Shown here: positions 10,677 to 21,277 of the stretch, piece by piece | Layout: each line of letters starts with the position of its first letter | How positions within the stretch are numbered: the stretch's first letter is position 1 | Assembly: GCF_019873825.1 (NCBI RefSeq) | Contig: NZ_CP068418.1 | Span: 124,001 to 188,000 of the forward strand | Origin: Mycoplasma sp. E35C | GTDB lineage: Bacteria > Bacillota_I > Bacilli_A > Mycoplasmatales > Mycoplasmoidaceae | Direction: 5' to 3' | DNA: 64,000 nucleotides | The notes under the pieces: generated by a model | What the model saw: only the letters and a program-made list of their open reading frames with translations | Databases searched by the model: none | What the model was told of the DNA's origin: nothing | Position numbers and translations under genes: made by a program

Positions 10677-11126
10677 ATGTCTAATCAAGTATCAGAAGAA
10701 CAAAAAAAAGAATCAGAGTATCAAGAAAATGTTGATAAAGCAATTGCTGCTTTCAATACTTTGTTCTCAAAAGAAAAAGATAAGTTCATTTTTATTAGAT
10801 CTGTTTATGAAAACGATGGGGTTGCTAATATGGAATACCCACGTCAAAAATTAAATGAATTAATGAATTACATCATTAATGAACCTTCAAAGGGTTATGC
10901 TAAAAATTTCTTCTTTAATTCATGTTTAACTAAAATCACAGCTCATGAAGAAATTGAAGATGTTTTAAGTTTATTTAAAAAAGATAAACAGATTTTGGAT
11001 AAGTTTTGTTTATTTTATTTACTATTTAAGCAATCATTTGATTTTAATGACCCAGAACGTTCAAAGGTTACTAAGATCCAATCAAATATTGCAAAAGAAT
11101 TAATTGAGGTTTTAAATTTAAATTAA
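10677..11126 (+). CDS. conserved hypothetical cytoplasmic protein
   Basis: A 149-residue soluble protein rich in Lys, Glu and Phe, with no membrane segment and no recognised motif. It looks mostly alpha-helical. The ATG at 10677 (MSNQVSEEQ) is preferred over an in-frame upstream start that would add a hydrophobic 12-residue leader. It is followed after three bases by a tiny membrane-protein gene, so the two are probably co-transcribed. Function unknown. Confidence 0.7.
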   Translation: MSNQVSEEQKKESEYQENVDKAIAAFNTLFSKEKDKFIFIRSVYENDGVANMEYPRQKLNELMNYIINEPSKGYAKNFFFNSCLTKITAHEEIEDVLSLFKKDKQILDKFCLFYLLFKQSFDFNDPERSKVTKIQSNIAKELIEVLNLN

Positions 11127-11129
11127 ATT

Positions 11130-11336
11130 ATGGCTAGAAGTGATAGAGGAATTAACATAATCATTCTGATTATCTTATTAATCTGTGGAGTTGTTCCAGG
11201 GGTTTTATACGCATTATTTAAAATCTTTGTTCCACCATTTAGTTGAATTATTTTTATCATTTTAATCATATTCTTTGTTTTCCCTGGAATTCTTTACTTA
11301 CTGACATGTTCAGACATTTTTAAAGTAAAAATTTAA
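11130..11336 (+). CDS. 68-residue two-helix membrane protein
   Basis: MARSDRGIN is followed by two hydrophobic helices (about residues 8-30 and 36-58) and a short tail DIFKVKI. The single UGA codon is read as Trp between the helices. It resembles small stress-response type membrane proteins in shape only. It starts three bases after the previous gene and ends just before the promoter of the L10 operon. Function unknown. Confidence 0.7.
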
Positions 11337-11345
11337 AAAACATAG

Positions 11346-11351
11346 TATACT
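11346..11351 (+). promoter_or_regulatory. -10 box of the rplJ operon
   Basis: TATACT immediately upstream of the L10 leader. No convincing -35 box is seen, which is common in mollicutes. Confidence 0.5.
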
Positions 11352-11354
11352 ATA

Positions 11355-11455
11355 AGAGCAATAACCAAAGACCATGACTGGTAGATGAAAATCTCCTTAA
11401 TTTGTTATGTAGGTTAGATAGACATATCTAATAAACAATCTTAGTTATTGTTTTC
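11355..11455 (+). promoter_or_regulatory. ribosomal protein L10 leader
   Basis: A structured 5' leader before rplJ. CAATAAC (11359-11365) pairs with GTTATTG (11444-11450) to close it, and it contains CCAAAGACC...GGT, which matches the kink-turn type L10-binding site of known L10 leaders. L10, or the L10-L12 complex, would bind here and repress its own operon. The assignment is by pattern. Confidence 0.6.
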
Positions 11456-11483
11456 AATATAAATATTGGATTTTTTACACACA

Positions 11484-11972
11484 ATGAAAGCAATTATTCA
11501 AAAGAAAATTGATCATGTAAATGAAATTGCTGCGTTGTTAAAGGATGCTAAGTCTTTTGTAGTTTTTGAATACTCTACAATGACAGCTAAAGAAATTACT
11601 GCTCTAAGAAGAAAAGTAAAAACTTCTAAGAACGAAATGTTTGTTTTAAAAAACAACATTTTAAGAAGAGCAATTAAAGCAGCTGGAATTGATGGATTTG
11701 AAAGCGACATCAAAAACCAAGTAGCAGTAGCTATTGGTCTTGAAGATGCATTCTTACCAATTAAAGCAGTTCATGAGTTCGTTAAAGAAAAAGATGCGAT
11801 CAAATTCGTTTGTGGATATTTAGAAAACAAGAAACTATCTGCAGCTGATTTAAATGAAATCGCAGTTCTTCCATCAAGAGACGAACTTTACAGCATGTTT
11901 TTATCAGTGCTACAAGCTCCAGTTCGCAATTTCTTATATGCACTTAAAGCTGTAGCTGACACCAAACAATAA
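11484..11972 (+). CDS. rplJ: 50S ribosomal protein L10
   Basis: A 162-residue L10, base of the L7/L12 stalk. The N-terminal [18 protein letters not shown] and [11 protein letters not shown] are typical, and the C-terminal helix that binds L12 dimers ends in [10 protein letters not shown]. The ATG at 11484 is chosen over an upstream TTG because MKAIIQKK aligns with normal L10 starts. It lies in the conserved rplJ-rplL order. Confidence 0.95.
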   Translation: MKAIIQKKIDHVNEIAALLKDAKSFVVFEYSTMTAKEITALRRKVKTSKNEMFVLKNNILRRAIKAAGIDGFESDIKNQVAVAIGLEDAFLPIKAVHEFVKEKDAIKFVCGYLENKKLSAADLNEIAVLPSRDELYSMFLSVLQAPVRNFLYALKAVADTKQ

Positions 11973-11998
11973 TTTTTAAATTATAGGTAATATTTACA

Positions 11999-12364
11999 AT
12001 GGCAAAATTAACTAAAGAACAATTTATTGAAAGTCTAAAAGAAATGACAATCGTTGAAATCAACGATGTAATTAAAGCAATCGAAGAAGAATTCGGTGTT
12101 TCAGCTGCTGCTCCTGTTGCTGCTGCAGCTGCTCCTGGTGCAGCTGCTGCTCCAAGTGAAGTAACAGTTGTATTAACATCAGCTGGTGATAAGAAAGTAG
12201 AAGTTATTAAACTAGTTCGTGAAATCACTGGATTAGGATTAATGGAAGCTAAAAAAGCTGTTGATACTCCTCCTGCTACAATTAAAGAAAACGTTAAAAT
12301 CGAAGAAGCTAACGAACTTAAAGCTAAATTCGAAGCAGCTGGTGCTAAAGTTGAACTTAAATAA
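11999..12364 (+). CDS. rplL: 50S ribosomal protein L7/L12
   Basis: A 121-residue L7/L12. It has an N-terminal dimerisation helix, an Ala/Pro/Gly hinge (residues about 36-53) and the C-terminal factor-binding domain with [19 protein letters not shown] and EAKKAVD. It recruits elongation factors to the ribosome. Confidence 0.98.
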   Translation: MAKLTKEQFIESLKEMTIVEINDVIKAIEEEFGVSAAAPVAAAAAPGAAAAPSEVTVVLTSAGDKKVEVIKLVREITGLGLMEAKKAVDTPPATIKENVKIEEANELKAKFEAAGAKVELK

Positions 12365-12404
12365 TCAACTTAATTTTTCAAACTTATTAAATATTTAAAA
12401 CATC

Positions 12405-12578
12405 ATGGCAGTACAACAAAGAAGATCCTCTAAACACAGAAGAGATAAAAGACGTTCACATGATGCTTTAGCAGTTAGCTTAATGAATGTATGTAAGCAA
12501 TGTGGTAAATTCAAAAAAGCTCACAGAGTTTGCTCTTGCGGAATGTACGACGATTTAAGAGTTAGTAAAGCTAAATAA
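12405..12578 (+). CDS. rpmF: 50S ribosomal protein L32
   Basis: A 57-residue L32 starting [19 protein letters not shown] zinc ribbon is formed by CKQC and CSC. It is too short for standard ORF cut-offs. The stop TAA overlaps the ATG of the next gene by one base. Confidence 0.95.
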   Translation: MAVQQRRSSKHRRDKRRSHDALAVSLMNVCKQCGKFKKAHRVCSCGMYDDLRVSKAK

Positions 12579-12769
12579 TGAACGATAATCTATCACACAA
12601 ATCAAAAGAACTAAAACTAGATAGTGTTAGTGAAGTATCTAAATACCAAAACAGTAAGATTAAAGCTGGTCTGGATTGGTTTAGTGCGTCGTTAATATTC
12701 TTATTAACAATGATTGGCATCTTTCTAGGAATTAGCTTTGCGTGCTTAGTTATCATTTATGCGTCTTAA
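12578..12769 (+). CDS. 63-residue single-span membrane protein
   Basis: A soluble, charged N-terminal half (about 34 residues) and one C-terminal transmembrane helix (SASLIFLLTMIGIFLGISF and on). It is coupled to rpmF through a TAATG overlap, so it is very likely translated. A tail-anchored protein of unknown function. Confidence 0.72.
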   Translation: MNDNLSHKSKELKLDSVSEVSKYQNSKIKAGLDWFSASLIFLLTMIGIFLGISFACLVIIYAS

Positions 12770-12813
12770 CTTGATAGTTAAAAGCTATTAAGTTAGTTAT
12801 AAAAAAACCATAT

Positions 12814-12866
12814 AACATTTTAAACATGTCATTTCTTAAATGATATTGTTTAAAATGTTTTTTTAT
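12814..12866 (+). terminator. intrinsic terminator of the rplJ-rplL-rpmF operon
   Basis: AACATTTTAAACA (12814-12826) pairs with TGTTTAAAATGTT (12847-12859). A T-run follows. Confidence 0.88.
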
Positions 12867-13530
12867 TGTTGATGATTGATAATTTATGTGAGTGATCAAG
12901 AATATTAAGCTTAGAAAGCTATGCTTCTAGTTTTAAATGTTGTTCAAAGATTTATTAATAAGAATATATTAAGAATGCTTATATTTAGCAGTTAATAGTT
13001 TAATGATAGATAACATTTAAACATCTTAACTAAACAACTTTAAGATAACGAACAAAACCATTACAGATAAACGTTTAATGAATACTGAGTTTTAATTGAT
13101 TAGATCTTTATCTATACTTAGGTTTGATTTAATGACACTAAAACAAACGCACATTCTATGATGCAAGGATTGCAAAGAATTAAAGGTTATTTATCTTTTA
13201 ACTATGATTAGAGATAGTTTATTGTTAATAACTTTCAATAAGACGTTTATAAATATGTTTTAAAAACTCCAACACAATTTTTAAACTCTTAGCTAAAACA
13301 TAAAAATGAATAAGAGCATTTATAAAGTTTTATTTAGTAAAAGCATTAAATGAAATGTATTTATTAATCAAGAATTTATTATCAAAATCTAAATAAGTTT
13401 AATTGCTAAATTATTGTTTATTAAACAATCATAAGATTTATATTTAACTAATAAAATAGTTTATTAATTTATTCAATATTTACCGTTAATTTTGCATATT
13501 TTTATAAATCAATAACTAATAAAATAAATA
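12867..13530. other. gene-free AT-rich stretch
   Basis: About 660 bases with no convincing gene on either strand. The only noteworthy frame is a 44-codon one from ATG 13132 with a Cys pair (WCKDCKELK), too short and isolated to call. It lies between the core ribosomal cluster and the accessory lipoprotein block, so it may be decayed sequence. No repeats or transposase remnants were recognised. Confidence 0.6.
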
Positions 13531-13532
13531 AA

Positions 13533-13559
13533 AAAACCACTCAACATTTGAGTGGTTTT
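13533..13559 (-). terminator. intrinsic terminator of the first lipoprotein gene
   Basis: Perfect hairpin AAAACCACTCAA/TTGAGTGGTTTT with loop CAT. The upstream A-run gives a T-tail on the minus strand. Confidence 0.85.
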
Positions 13560-13583
13560 AATTACCATATAAGATTAATAAAT

Positions 13584-15086
13584 TTAAGCTCCATACTTAA
13601 TGTTTAAGAAGGTTAAATTTTGATTAAACATTATCTTAGCATTCTTCTTAGTATTAGAGTAACCAATTACAAAGATGTAATTGGTTGATCATTTTTCATC
13701 TAATGTATTTTTTCAACTAGCATCAGTGTTTGGTGGAACTGAAAAGATTTTATTTCCATGAGTTTTATTTGTATTTAGATCATTATCATATTTACCATCA
13801 ACACCAGGATCATCATAAGTAATGAATGCCACTAGTTTTTCTCTATCAAGATTGTTTTCTAAAAATAAATTTACATTAGTTCTTCATATCGCATTATAAG
13901 AAAAGACTTCTGGCATAATTGAGGTTCTATCAGTTATGTCGTTAGCATTACTTCTTACATCTTGTTTATAAAACTTCTTAGCATATATCTTAAACTGATA
14001 AGCATTTGTAGCAAAGTATTTTTTATTGTTACCAAATCTAACCAAAGCTAAGATTGAATAATCAGCAATCGAATTACCCTTACGTGGTATTGATATAGGA
14101 TCAATTATTCAAGTTTTATCATTAATTAATAAACTTAAATTATCTTCATTATGTTTATAGTATTTAGCATTAACTTTAATGCGATCACCAGCGTTTTGTC
14201 CAATAGTATTAACCTTTTTATTTAAATCTTCTTCAACGATAGAATGAGCGCTGTTGGGTGGGACTTTAGCAACATTAACACCATTAGCAGTTCTGTATTC
14301 GTTGTAGTTATTAGTTGATTCAACTTCACCATTTCATGCTTTAAGTGAAACTTGCGTTGGTTTAACGTTAGCTATTTTAAAGCTATCGATTTCTATTTCA
14401 ATAGGATCGTTGGTTGCTTGTTTATTCGTAAGTAAGATTTTAGTATTGTTAATTGGACTTAAAGTGATAACAACATCATTGTTTGCATTTTTCTCTGGTG
14501 CTTTATTAACTTCTAGATCAGCTTTAATTGTTAGATCTTGTAATTGAACAATCTTATTAAAGCGTTTTTTAAATAAGCTATCAATATTCTTTAACACAGT
14601 TTCATAAGTAGCTCAATTAGCATCACCTAGATCAATTGATTTAGTTCTTTGATTATTAAAAATCAAAGAACTTAAATATTGACTTACCCCCTTTAAGCCA
14701 TTTATTTCAACTGTATTAGTTACTGATTTAATGTTTTCATTAGTTTTGGATACAAAGTATATTTGAACTTCAATCTTACCTTGGTTTTCAAACCTATTAA
14801 TGATTTTTATAATAGGTTTGAAATTATTAAACTTTTGATCAATAGTAATTGATAAATCAGCTTCATTTATCTTTGTTGGGGTTTGTTCATTAAAGCTGGT
14901 TTGTTTTAAGCTAAAATCCTTGGCTTTTAAATTATTAACAACATCATTTAATTCGTCAATTAGGCGTTTTTGGTTGTTTGGATTACTATCTTGTGCTTGC
15001 ACAGATGAACAACTAGCTAATGCACTAGATATTAAAGATGATAATCCTAATAAACTAATTAAACGGTTTATTTTTTTAAATTTCAT
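13584..15086 (-). CDS. lipoprotein, tandem paralogue family (copy 1)
   Basis: A 500-residue secreted lipoprotein. It has a basic N terminus (MKFKKINRL), a hydrophobic signal segment and lipobox ALASC, with Cys at about residue 25 as lipid anchor. It shares several blocks with the two genes upstream: LGDANW, KAPEKN.NNDVVITL, the 20-residue block IANVKPTQVSLKAWNGEVES, and FLNIKY near the C terminus. Function is not recognised; it is not VlhA and has no GAA repeat upstream. Its own -10 box (TATAAT on the minus strand, 15128-15133) suggests separate transcription. Confidence 0.88.
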
Positions 15087-15165
15087 TCTTTTAATTGAAT
15101 AATTAAAAAATCCTTTTCAGTTAGTTTATTATATATGACAACTTTGATATTTAAGTGTATTTTCA

Positions 15166-15198
15166 ATAAAAAATTACCCTCCTGATGGAGAGTAATTT
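15166..15198 (-). terminator. intrinsic terminator of lipoprotein copy 2
   Basis: AAATTACCCTCC pairs with GGAGAGTAATTT with one mismatch and a four-base loop. The T-tail is on the minus strand. A near-copy of this hairpin follows lipoprotein copy 3. Confidence 0.8.
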
Positions 15199-15304
15199 AT
15201 CAAATTGAAAATACAAAAACCGTAGTTAAAGTTTAATGAAATTTATAGATTTAAGATTATTTGGTTTTATTAAAAACTAACGTGAAATATTAACAATTAT
15301 ATTA

Positions 15305-16861
15305 TTAGTTAGCTTTATTGTTAGGCATATATTTAATGTTTAAGAAAGTTAAGTTTTTATTAAACATTAGTTTTGAATCAGGTTTGTTGTTTGAATATCC
15401 GATGGCAAAAATGTAGTTAGTTGATTTAGGGTCTAACATGTTTTTTGATTTACCACCATTTTCTAGTGGAAGACTAAACATCTTGTTTCCGTGACCAGTA
15501 GGAACATTTAAGCTGTTATCATATTTACCTTCAACAAACTGATCACCATAAGTAAGGAATGATTGTAATTTAGATCTGTCTAATTCGCTTAATAAGAATA
15601 AGCTAACATTAGTTCGATCAGGACCAACAAGAGAAAATACTTCTGGAACGATTGAATCTCTGTTTGTAATGCGAGTTGGACCTTTTCTAACTAAGTCAGG
15701 TTGCATTATAATTTGGTAAGGTAAATCAAGATCTCTGAAGTAGAATTTCTTAGCAAAAATTTGGAATCTGTAAGCATCAGTTACTCAGTAAGTTCCGTTT
15801 TCACCAAACTTAACAGTTGCTAAAATTGAGTATTGATCAATTGTCTCACCTTTTTTAGGAACAGTAATTGGATCAATAATTCATTTAGTGCTATTGATAT
15901 TAATGCTTAAATTGTCTTTGTTGTATGGACGATATTTATTAGGAACTTGAATTCTACCATTACTATTAGTTCCCACAACATCTATTTCTTTATTTGGATC
16001 TTCTTCGATTAATGGGATGGTTGTATAAGTTGGATAAAGTTGTTTTTTATCGTTCTTATATCTTTCATAAGCATTAGTTGATTCAACTTCACCATTTCAT
16101 GCTTTAAGTGAAACTTGTGTTGGTTTAACATTAGCCACTTTAAGGCTATTGATTTCTAATTGAACTAATTCATCACCTTGCTTATTGTTTGTAAGTCAGA
16201 TCTTAGAATTATTAGCACCACTTAATGTAATTACTACATCATTGTTTTCATTTTTCTCAGGAGCTTTTTTAACTTCAAACTCTCCCTTGATGGTTCAACC
16301 TTTTAATTCAGGAACATTAGCAAAGCGTTTTTTAAACATCTCATTAACATTCTTAGTTACGTATTCATAAGTTTCTCAATTAGCATCACCTAAATTAATT
16401 GATTTAGTTTGTTGGTTTTCAAAAACTAATGGAGCTAATTGTTGATTAGTTGTTTTAAAACCAACAACATCTAATGTAATTGGATCTGTTTTTGTATTTT
16501 CATCAGTTTTAGAAACAAAGTGAAGTTTAACTTTGATCTTACCTTCTTTATCTGACTTTTCAAGAATCTCAAAAACTGGGTTAAAGTCGTTGAACTTATT
16601 ATCAAGATTAATGTTTAAATCTTCATTAGTTATCTTTGAAGCTAATTCATCTTTGATATTCTTATCTTTTAAAACAATATCTTTAGCTTCAATGGTTGTG
16701 GCTAATTCATTTAATTGCCCAACAATTGGTGTGTTAGTTTCTTTTTGTCTATTGCTTGGTTGTTGATCACTCACAGACGGAGCACAGCTGGCTAGTGCTG
16801 TTGTTATTATTGATGAGAATCCTAATAAGCTAATCAGTTGTTTTATCTTTTTAAATTTCAT
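15305..16861 (-). CDS. lipoprotein, tandem paralogue family (copy 2)
   Basis: A 518-residue paralogue of its neighbours. MKFKKIKQL leads into a hydrophobic signal and lipobox ALASC. It shares LGDANWETYEYV, the KAPEKNENNDVVITL block, the block VANVKPTQVSLKAWNGEVES, and FLNIKY with copy 1. A minus-strand TATAAT box lies at 16902-16907, next to a 12-bp palindrome AGCAAATTTGCT (16912-16923). Surface exposure is inferred from the lipobox; function unknown. Confidence 0.88.
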
Positions 16862-16931
16862 TATTCAAATCGATGGTTAAATTTGGTTCATCGGTGGAAA
16901 TATTATAAACGAGCAAATTTGCTAATATGAC

Positions 16932-16963
16932 AAAAAAATTACCCTCCTTTAGGAGAGCAATTT
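16932..16963 (-). terminator. intrinsic terminator of lipoprotein copy 3
   Basis: AAATTACCCTCCT and AGGAGAGCAATTT form a hairpin with two mismatches. An A7 run on the plus strand provides the T-tail. It is nearly the same sequence as the terminator at 15166-15198, a mark of tandem duplication. Confidence 0.8.
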
Positions 16964-17000
16964 ATAAATTTTTTGGAATTTTTATTAAAGCGAATTATTT

Positions 17001-18581
17001 TTATTTAGGTTGAGCTTTTGGAATGTTTAAGAAAGTTAAGTTAGGGTTAAATACTACTTTTGAACCTTCTTTTTTGTTAGAGAAACCAATAACAAAAATG
17101 TAGTTAGTTGGCATATCGCTTTCAAGCTTCATCTTTCAATCACCAGATGAGTCAGCGTTTTGAACAATCTTGTTTCCGTGCTGACCTTGAACGTTTAATG
17201 AATAATCAAATGTTCCGTTCATTTTTTCATCACCGTAAGTAACGAATGAAGTTAATTTAGTTCTATCTAATGTATCGCCTAAGAATAAACCAATGTTATT
17301 ACGTGCTTCAGAAGTGTATGAGAAAACTTCAGGAATAATATTATTTCTATCAATTCTTAATCTAGATTTTCCATTTACTTTTTCTGCTTTATTATCATCT
17401 GTAGGAGTTAAATCAGTTTTATCAATTCTCTTAGAGAAAATTTCGTATTTGTAGGCGTTAGTTACGAATTCTTTTGCTTTATCACCTTCACCGAATTTAG
17501 TTGTAACTAAAATGCTGTAATCACTAATGTTATTACCGCTTCTTTCAACAGTGATTGGATCAGCAACTCATCATTGTTTTTTATCGATATATAACTTTAA
17601 GTTATTTTCGTTGTATCGGTAATATTGTGGGTTAACTGCTACACGACCTGGATTTTTAGAACTACCAACAGTAGAACCTAAATTTTTCTTTATATCATCC
17701 TGAACTAAGCGATTAGAATCCTCTGTTTGTTTTTCATCAACTGTTGATCAGTTAGCTTTTCTGTAATCTTCAAAAGCATTGATTGATTCTTTAGTTCCGT
17801 TTCATGCTTTTAATGAAATTTGAGTTGGTCTAACGTTAGCAATCTTTAATGAATCGATTTGGAATTCAACTCCGTCATTTGTAAATGTAGTTGGAACAAG
17901 AGTAATCTTAGAGTTTTTAACTGCTTTGAATGTAAGAACTACATCTTTGTTGCTATCTTCTTCAGGAGCTTTAACTAATTCAAACACACCCTTAATTTGG
18001 TATTTTTGTAATTCAGGAATGTTTTTGTAGTGTTCATGGAATACTTTAGTAGCACCAGCAGCTGTTGAAATTTCTTCAAAAGTTTTTCAATTAGCATCAC
18101 CTAAATCTAATGTTCTTTCTTCACCTTGGTTAAGTAAAAGAACATTTTCAAGGCGTTGTTTTGTTGTAAGTTTTACTTGTAAACCGTGAATAACAATTTC
18201 TTTTTCAGTAGTCTTAACACTTGCATCAGTTTTAAATACGTATTGAACTTTGATTGTTAATTCACCTTTAGCATCATCTTGTTTAACTACTTTAATAACA
18301 GGTTTGAAATCATCAAACTTGTGATCCATGCTAATTGAAATGTTTTCAGGAGTGATTTCAGAAGCAGCGTGAGTCTTGTTTTGTTTATCTTCTGTTAATC
18401 TAACACTATTTTCATTTAATCCTTGAACTTTTTCTTCAAGTTCTTGCAATAAAGATTTGCCACCAGGATTATGATGACCCCCCCCTGAAGATGTAACAGT
18501 AGAACAGCTAGCTAGAGCACTTGTTAAAATTGTGCTTAATGCAAAGAAGCTAGCGAATCTAATTAACTTTCTAACTTTCAT
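17001..18581 (-). CDS. lipoprotein, tandem paralogue family (copy 3), with G8 tract
   Basis: A 526-residue member of the same family, the most divergent of the three. The start MKVRKLIRF at 18581 is chosen over a frame that would add 28 residues, because it places the signal segment and lipobox ALASC at the usual distance. Shared blocks are DLGDANW, the EDSNKDVVLTF region and IANVRPTQISLKAWNG. Eight consecutive Gs (18478-18485) encode part of SSGGGHH about ten residues after the lipid-anchor Cys. Slippage there would truncate the protein. In this sequence the gene is in frame (ON). Confidence 0.88.
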
Positions 18582-18618
18582 AAAATTTCGTTTGTTTATT
18601 AATGTTTTTTTAAGAATA

Positions 18619-18666
18619 ATGCGAATTACACATTCGCATATTATAGTAATGTCTTTAAAAGACATT
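18619..18666 (-). promoter_or_regulatory. promoter with two palindromes for lipoprotein copy 3
   Basis: A minus-strand TATAAT lies at 18640-18645. On its -35 side is the palindrome AATGTCTT-TAA-AAGACATT (18648-18666), and on the leader side ATGCGAA/TTCGCAT (18619-18639). They may be operator sites or leader hairpins. No regulator is assigned. Confidence 0.45.
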
Positions 18667-18744
18667 CATATAATATTATATACGATAGAACTGAATTTGT
18701 TTTTGAATTTAAACATTCAGATTCATAAAATGGGCTACAAGAAT

Positions 18745-18776
18745 ACAAAAAAGATCAATCATTACGATTGATCTTT
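18745..18776 (-). terminator. intrinsic terminator of dnaJ
   Basis: AAAGATCAATC/GATTGATCTTT hairpin (18750-18776). The A-run on the plus strand gives the T-tail on the minus strand. Confidence 0.85.
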
Positions 18777-18785
18777 ACTTGTTAA

Positions 18786-19952
18786 TTATTCTTTTTTATT
18801 AATCTCTTTTTTCATTAAGTTTTCGTATAAACTTACTTCTTTGTTTGGTTTAATGAATTTCTTTAATTCAGCAATTTCTTCTTTGTTATATTCGCTTGGT
18901 CGTGCGTAGTTGATTACAACTACTAGATCACCTTTTTTAGAATAGCTACCAAACATGTGGTTATCAACTTTTAGATCAATTCCACCATTTGAGATGGTGA
19001 TAATATCACCATTCTTAGTTCCTGGTTTTAGATTGATTTCTTTGATTTCTTTTAGGGTTGGGATTTTAATAGTTCCACCAGTTATTGCAATTAGTGGATC
19101 AACTAAAACATTAACTAAAATGTCATTATCACGTAGTTCAAAGATTCTTGAAGGTTCAATCTTAACCCTTAGGTATAAATCACCTACTAAGTTCTTAAAG
19201 ATATGTCCTTCGTTGCGAACAACTACTACATCTTGATAAAAAACATTTGAATCAATTGACACATTACGTTCAACTGTTTCATCAATCATGCGCTTAGATT
19301 TACAACGCTTACATTTGTTCTTGATTGTTTGACCTTCACCCTTACAAGTTGGACAGGTCTTTTTAGTTTGGAACATGCCTAGCAATGTTCTTCTTTGTTC
19401 TAGAACATAACCTTCACCATTACAATCTGAACATGCTGCTACATCACCATCAGCTGAACCTGTTCCATCACAATCAGGACAAGTAATTTGACGGGTGTAT
19501 TTAATGGTTTTGACACAACCATTAGCCACCTCTAAGAAAGTTAAATTAATTTCATGAACTAAATTAACATCAATTTCTTCAACATAGCCATGGTCGTGAT
19601 AACTGTGTGCGCCACCACCAAAAAACTGCGAGAAAACATCGCCAAAACCACCCTCGAAATCAAATCCACTAAACACGGAATTAAACACATCATAAGGGTT
19701 GAATCCACCTTGGTGAAAACCTGATGCGTTTAAACCTTCATGACCATAAGTGTCATAAAGTCTTCGTTTTTCTTCATCACTTAAAACTTCGTATGCTTCA
19801 TTTACTTCTTTGAATTTTTCTTCAGCATCAGGTTCTTTATTGCGATCTGGGTGGTATTTCATCGCAAGCTTTCTAAAGGCTTTTTTAATATCCTGTTGAC
19901 TAGCTGATTTTGATATCTCTAAAATTTCGTAATAATCTCTTTTTGAAGCCAT
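18786..19952 (-). CDS. dnaJ: chaperone DnaJ (Hsp40)
   Basis: A 388-residue type I DnaJ, co-chaperone that delivers substrates to DnaK and stimulates its ATPase. The J domain carries HPD (MKYHPDRNK). A Gly/Phe region follows, then a zinc domain with [16 protein letters not shown] and CPTCKGEG. The fourth repeat is CKRCKSKR, which keeps both Cys but loses the usual Gly residues. The C-terminal substrate-binding domains are complete. A CIRCE element upstream indicates heat-shock control by HrcA. Confidence 0.96.
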   Translation of the reverse strand: MASKRDYYEILEISKSASQQDIKKAFRKLAMKYHPDRNKEPDAEEKFKEVNEAYEVLSDEEKRRLYDTYGHEGLNASGFHQGGFNPYDVFNSVFSGFDFEGGFGDVFSQFFGGGAHSYHDHGYVEEIDVNLVHEINLTFLEVANGCVKTIKYTRQITCPDCDGTGSADGDVAACSDCNGEGYVLEQRRTLLGMFQTKKTCPTCKGEGQTIKNKCKRCKSKRMIDETVERNVSIDSNVFYQDVVVVRNEGHIFKNLVGDLYLRVKIEPSRIFELRDNDILVNVLVDPLIAITGGTIKIPTLKEIKEINLKPGTKNGDIITISNGGIDLKVDNHMFGSYSKKGDLVVVINYARPSEYNKEEIAELKKFIKPNKEVSLYENLMKKEINKKE

Positions 19953-19967
19953 AATGATGATTTGATT

Positions 19968-19994
19968 TTAGCACTCTAATTAATAGAGTGATAA
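19968..19994 (-). promoter_or_regulatory. CIRCE element (HrcA operator)
   Basis: TTAGCACTC-N9-GAGTGATAA, matching the consensus inverted repeat TTAGCACTC-N9-GAGTGCTAA at 17 of 18 arm positions. It lies 15 bases upstream of the dnaJ start codon. It is the binding site of the HrcA repressor. Confidence 0.92.
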
Positions 19995-20119
19995 TAATAT
20001 AATACTAGAATATTTTAATATTAGCAAATTGATAATAAAAATTTAAAAGTTAATGATATATTTTAAATGTTATATTTTATATTTTTATATACATATATTA
20101 TTGAACATTTCAAAATTGA

Positions 20120-21247
20120 ATGAAATTAATTAAATCTAAACTTTTATTAGTAACTACTTTATTAGGTGGTTTTTTAGCTTCTTGTGCTAATACTCCAACA
20201 AATAGCACAACAAACCCTATAGATGATAAAGAAAAAGAAAAACAAACTGATCCAAACAATGAACTAATTGATAACCCATCATTGCCTGGATCAGTAACAG
20301 GTGATACACAAAGTATTCAATTGTCATTAAAATCAAAAGAAGTTGTTGCTTCTGATGTGATTGTTAATGCTAACAATAAAAATAATTTAAATTGAGAAAA
20401 ATTTAATACTAACCTAACATCAGAACAACAAAAAACTGCCATCATCAATAATATTGATATTGATGATGAAAAAGGTATGATTAGTTTTGATCTTGGTGTT
20501 AATGATAAGAAAATTACATTTAAACAAGCTGTTGAATATAATTTTAAAAACATTGCTTCATACAATGTGTCTTGATTAAATGTTAAAGATAGCACAACTG
20601 ATGATTCAATTGATGAATTAAAGAAAGTTGTTAGTGATAAAGATCTATCTAAGTTTGCAGATCCTGCATTGATTAGTGTTGATAAAAAAAATCATAATCG
20701 TTTTACTTATTTAAGTGGTTGGTTTGATATTAGTCTAAAATACACTACTCATAAAGAAGAACCTGATCTATTTACAGTTAGATATGATAGTGAATTAATT
20801 AATAAGAATAGTAATAAGAAAGAATTCTTTAAGATTACTGATAATAATAAAGAAAAGCAAATCTGAACATCAAATACTTCTAAGAGAAATATTTTTGTTG
20901 AATTTGTTTCTGATATTAAAAAGGCTGTGGATGATGTAATAATCAATCAAGAAAGTGACTTGCTTCAAAAACCAGTTAGTTATTATGTGGATGATAAGAT
21001 GCAGCCAAAAGAAGATGTATTGTTGACAGCTGTAAAACCCAAAGGATTATTAAAATTCCAAAACCCAAGATTTGATAACTACATGGATATTTCTTTATCA
21101 AATAAAGCATCTAAATTCAATTTTGATACGAACCAATTAACTTTTAGGGTTGATATATATAAACCTCAAAAAGACGATGGACAATTTTTCCGTCAATTCA
21201 AAGAATTCACAATTACTTTAAAACCAGATCAAAAAAAATCTAACTAA
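20120..21247 (+). CDS. putative lipoprotein of unknown function
   Basis: A 375-residue protein with a signal segment (MKLIKSKLLLVTTLLGGF) and lipobox FLASC. A low-complexity Asn/Thr/Lys/Asp segment follows the Cys, as in many mycoplasma surface lipoproteins. No domain was recognised. It is not clearly related to the three lipoproteins upstream. It lies 30 bases before the MATE-type transporter, so the two may be one transcription unit. Confidence 0.82.
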
Positions 21248-21277
21248 GTAATAACAAATATATAAGATGAATTAATT

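Noticed and set aside
13132-13266. 44-codon frame with a Cys pair (WCKDCKELK)
   Set aside because: Too short, isolated, no family match, and in sequence without coding bias.
13584-18581. The lipoprotein triplet as vlhA haemagglutinin genes
   Set aside because: No GAA trinucleotide repeats upstream and the proteins lack VlhA-type features that I would recognise.
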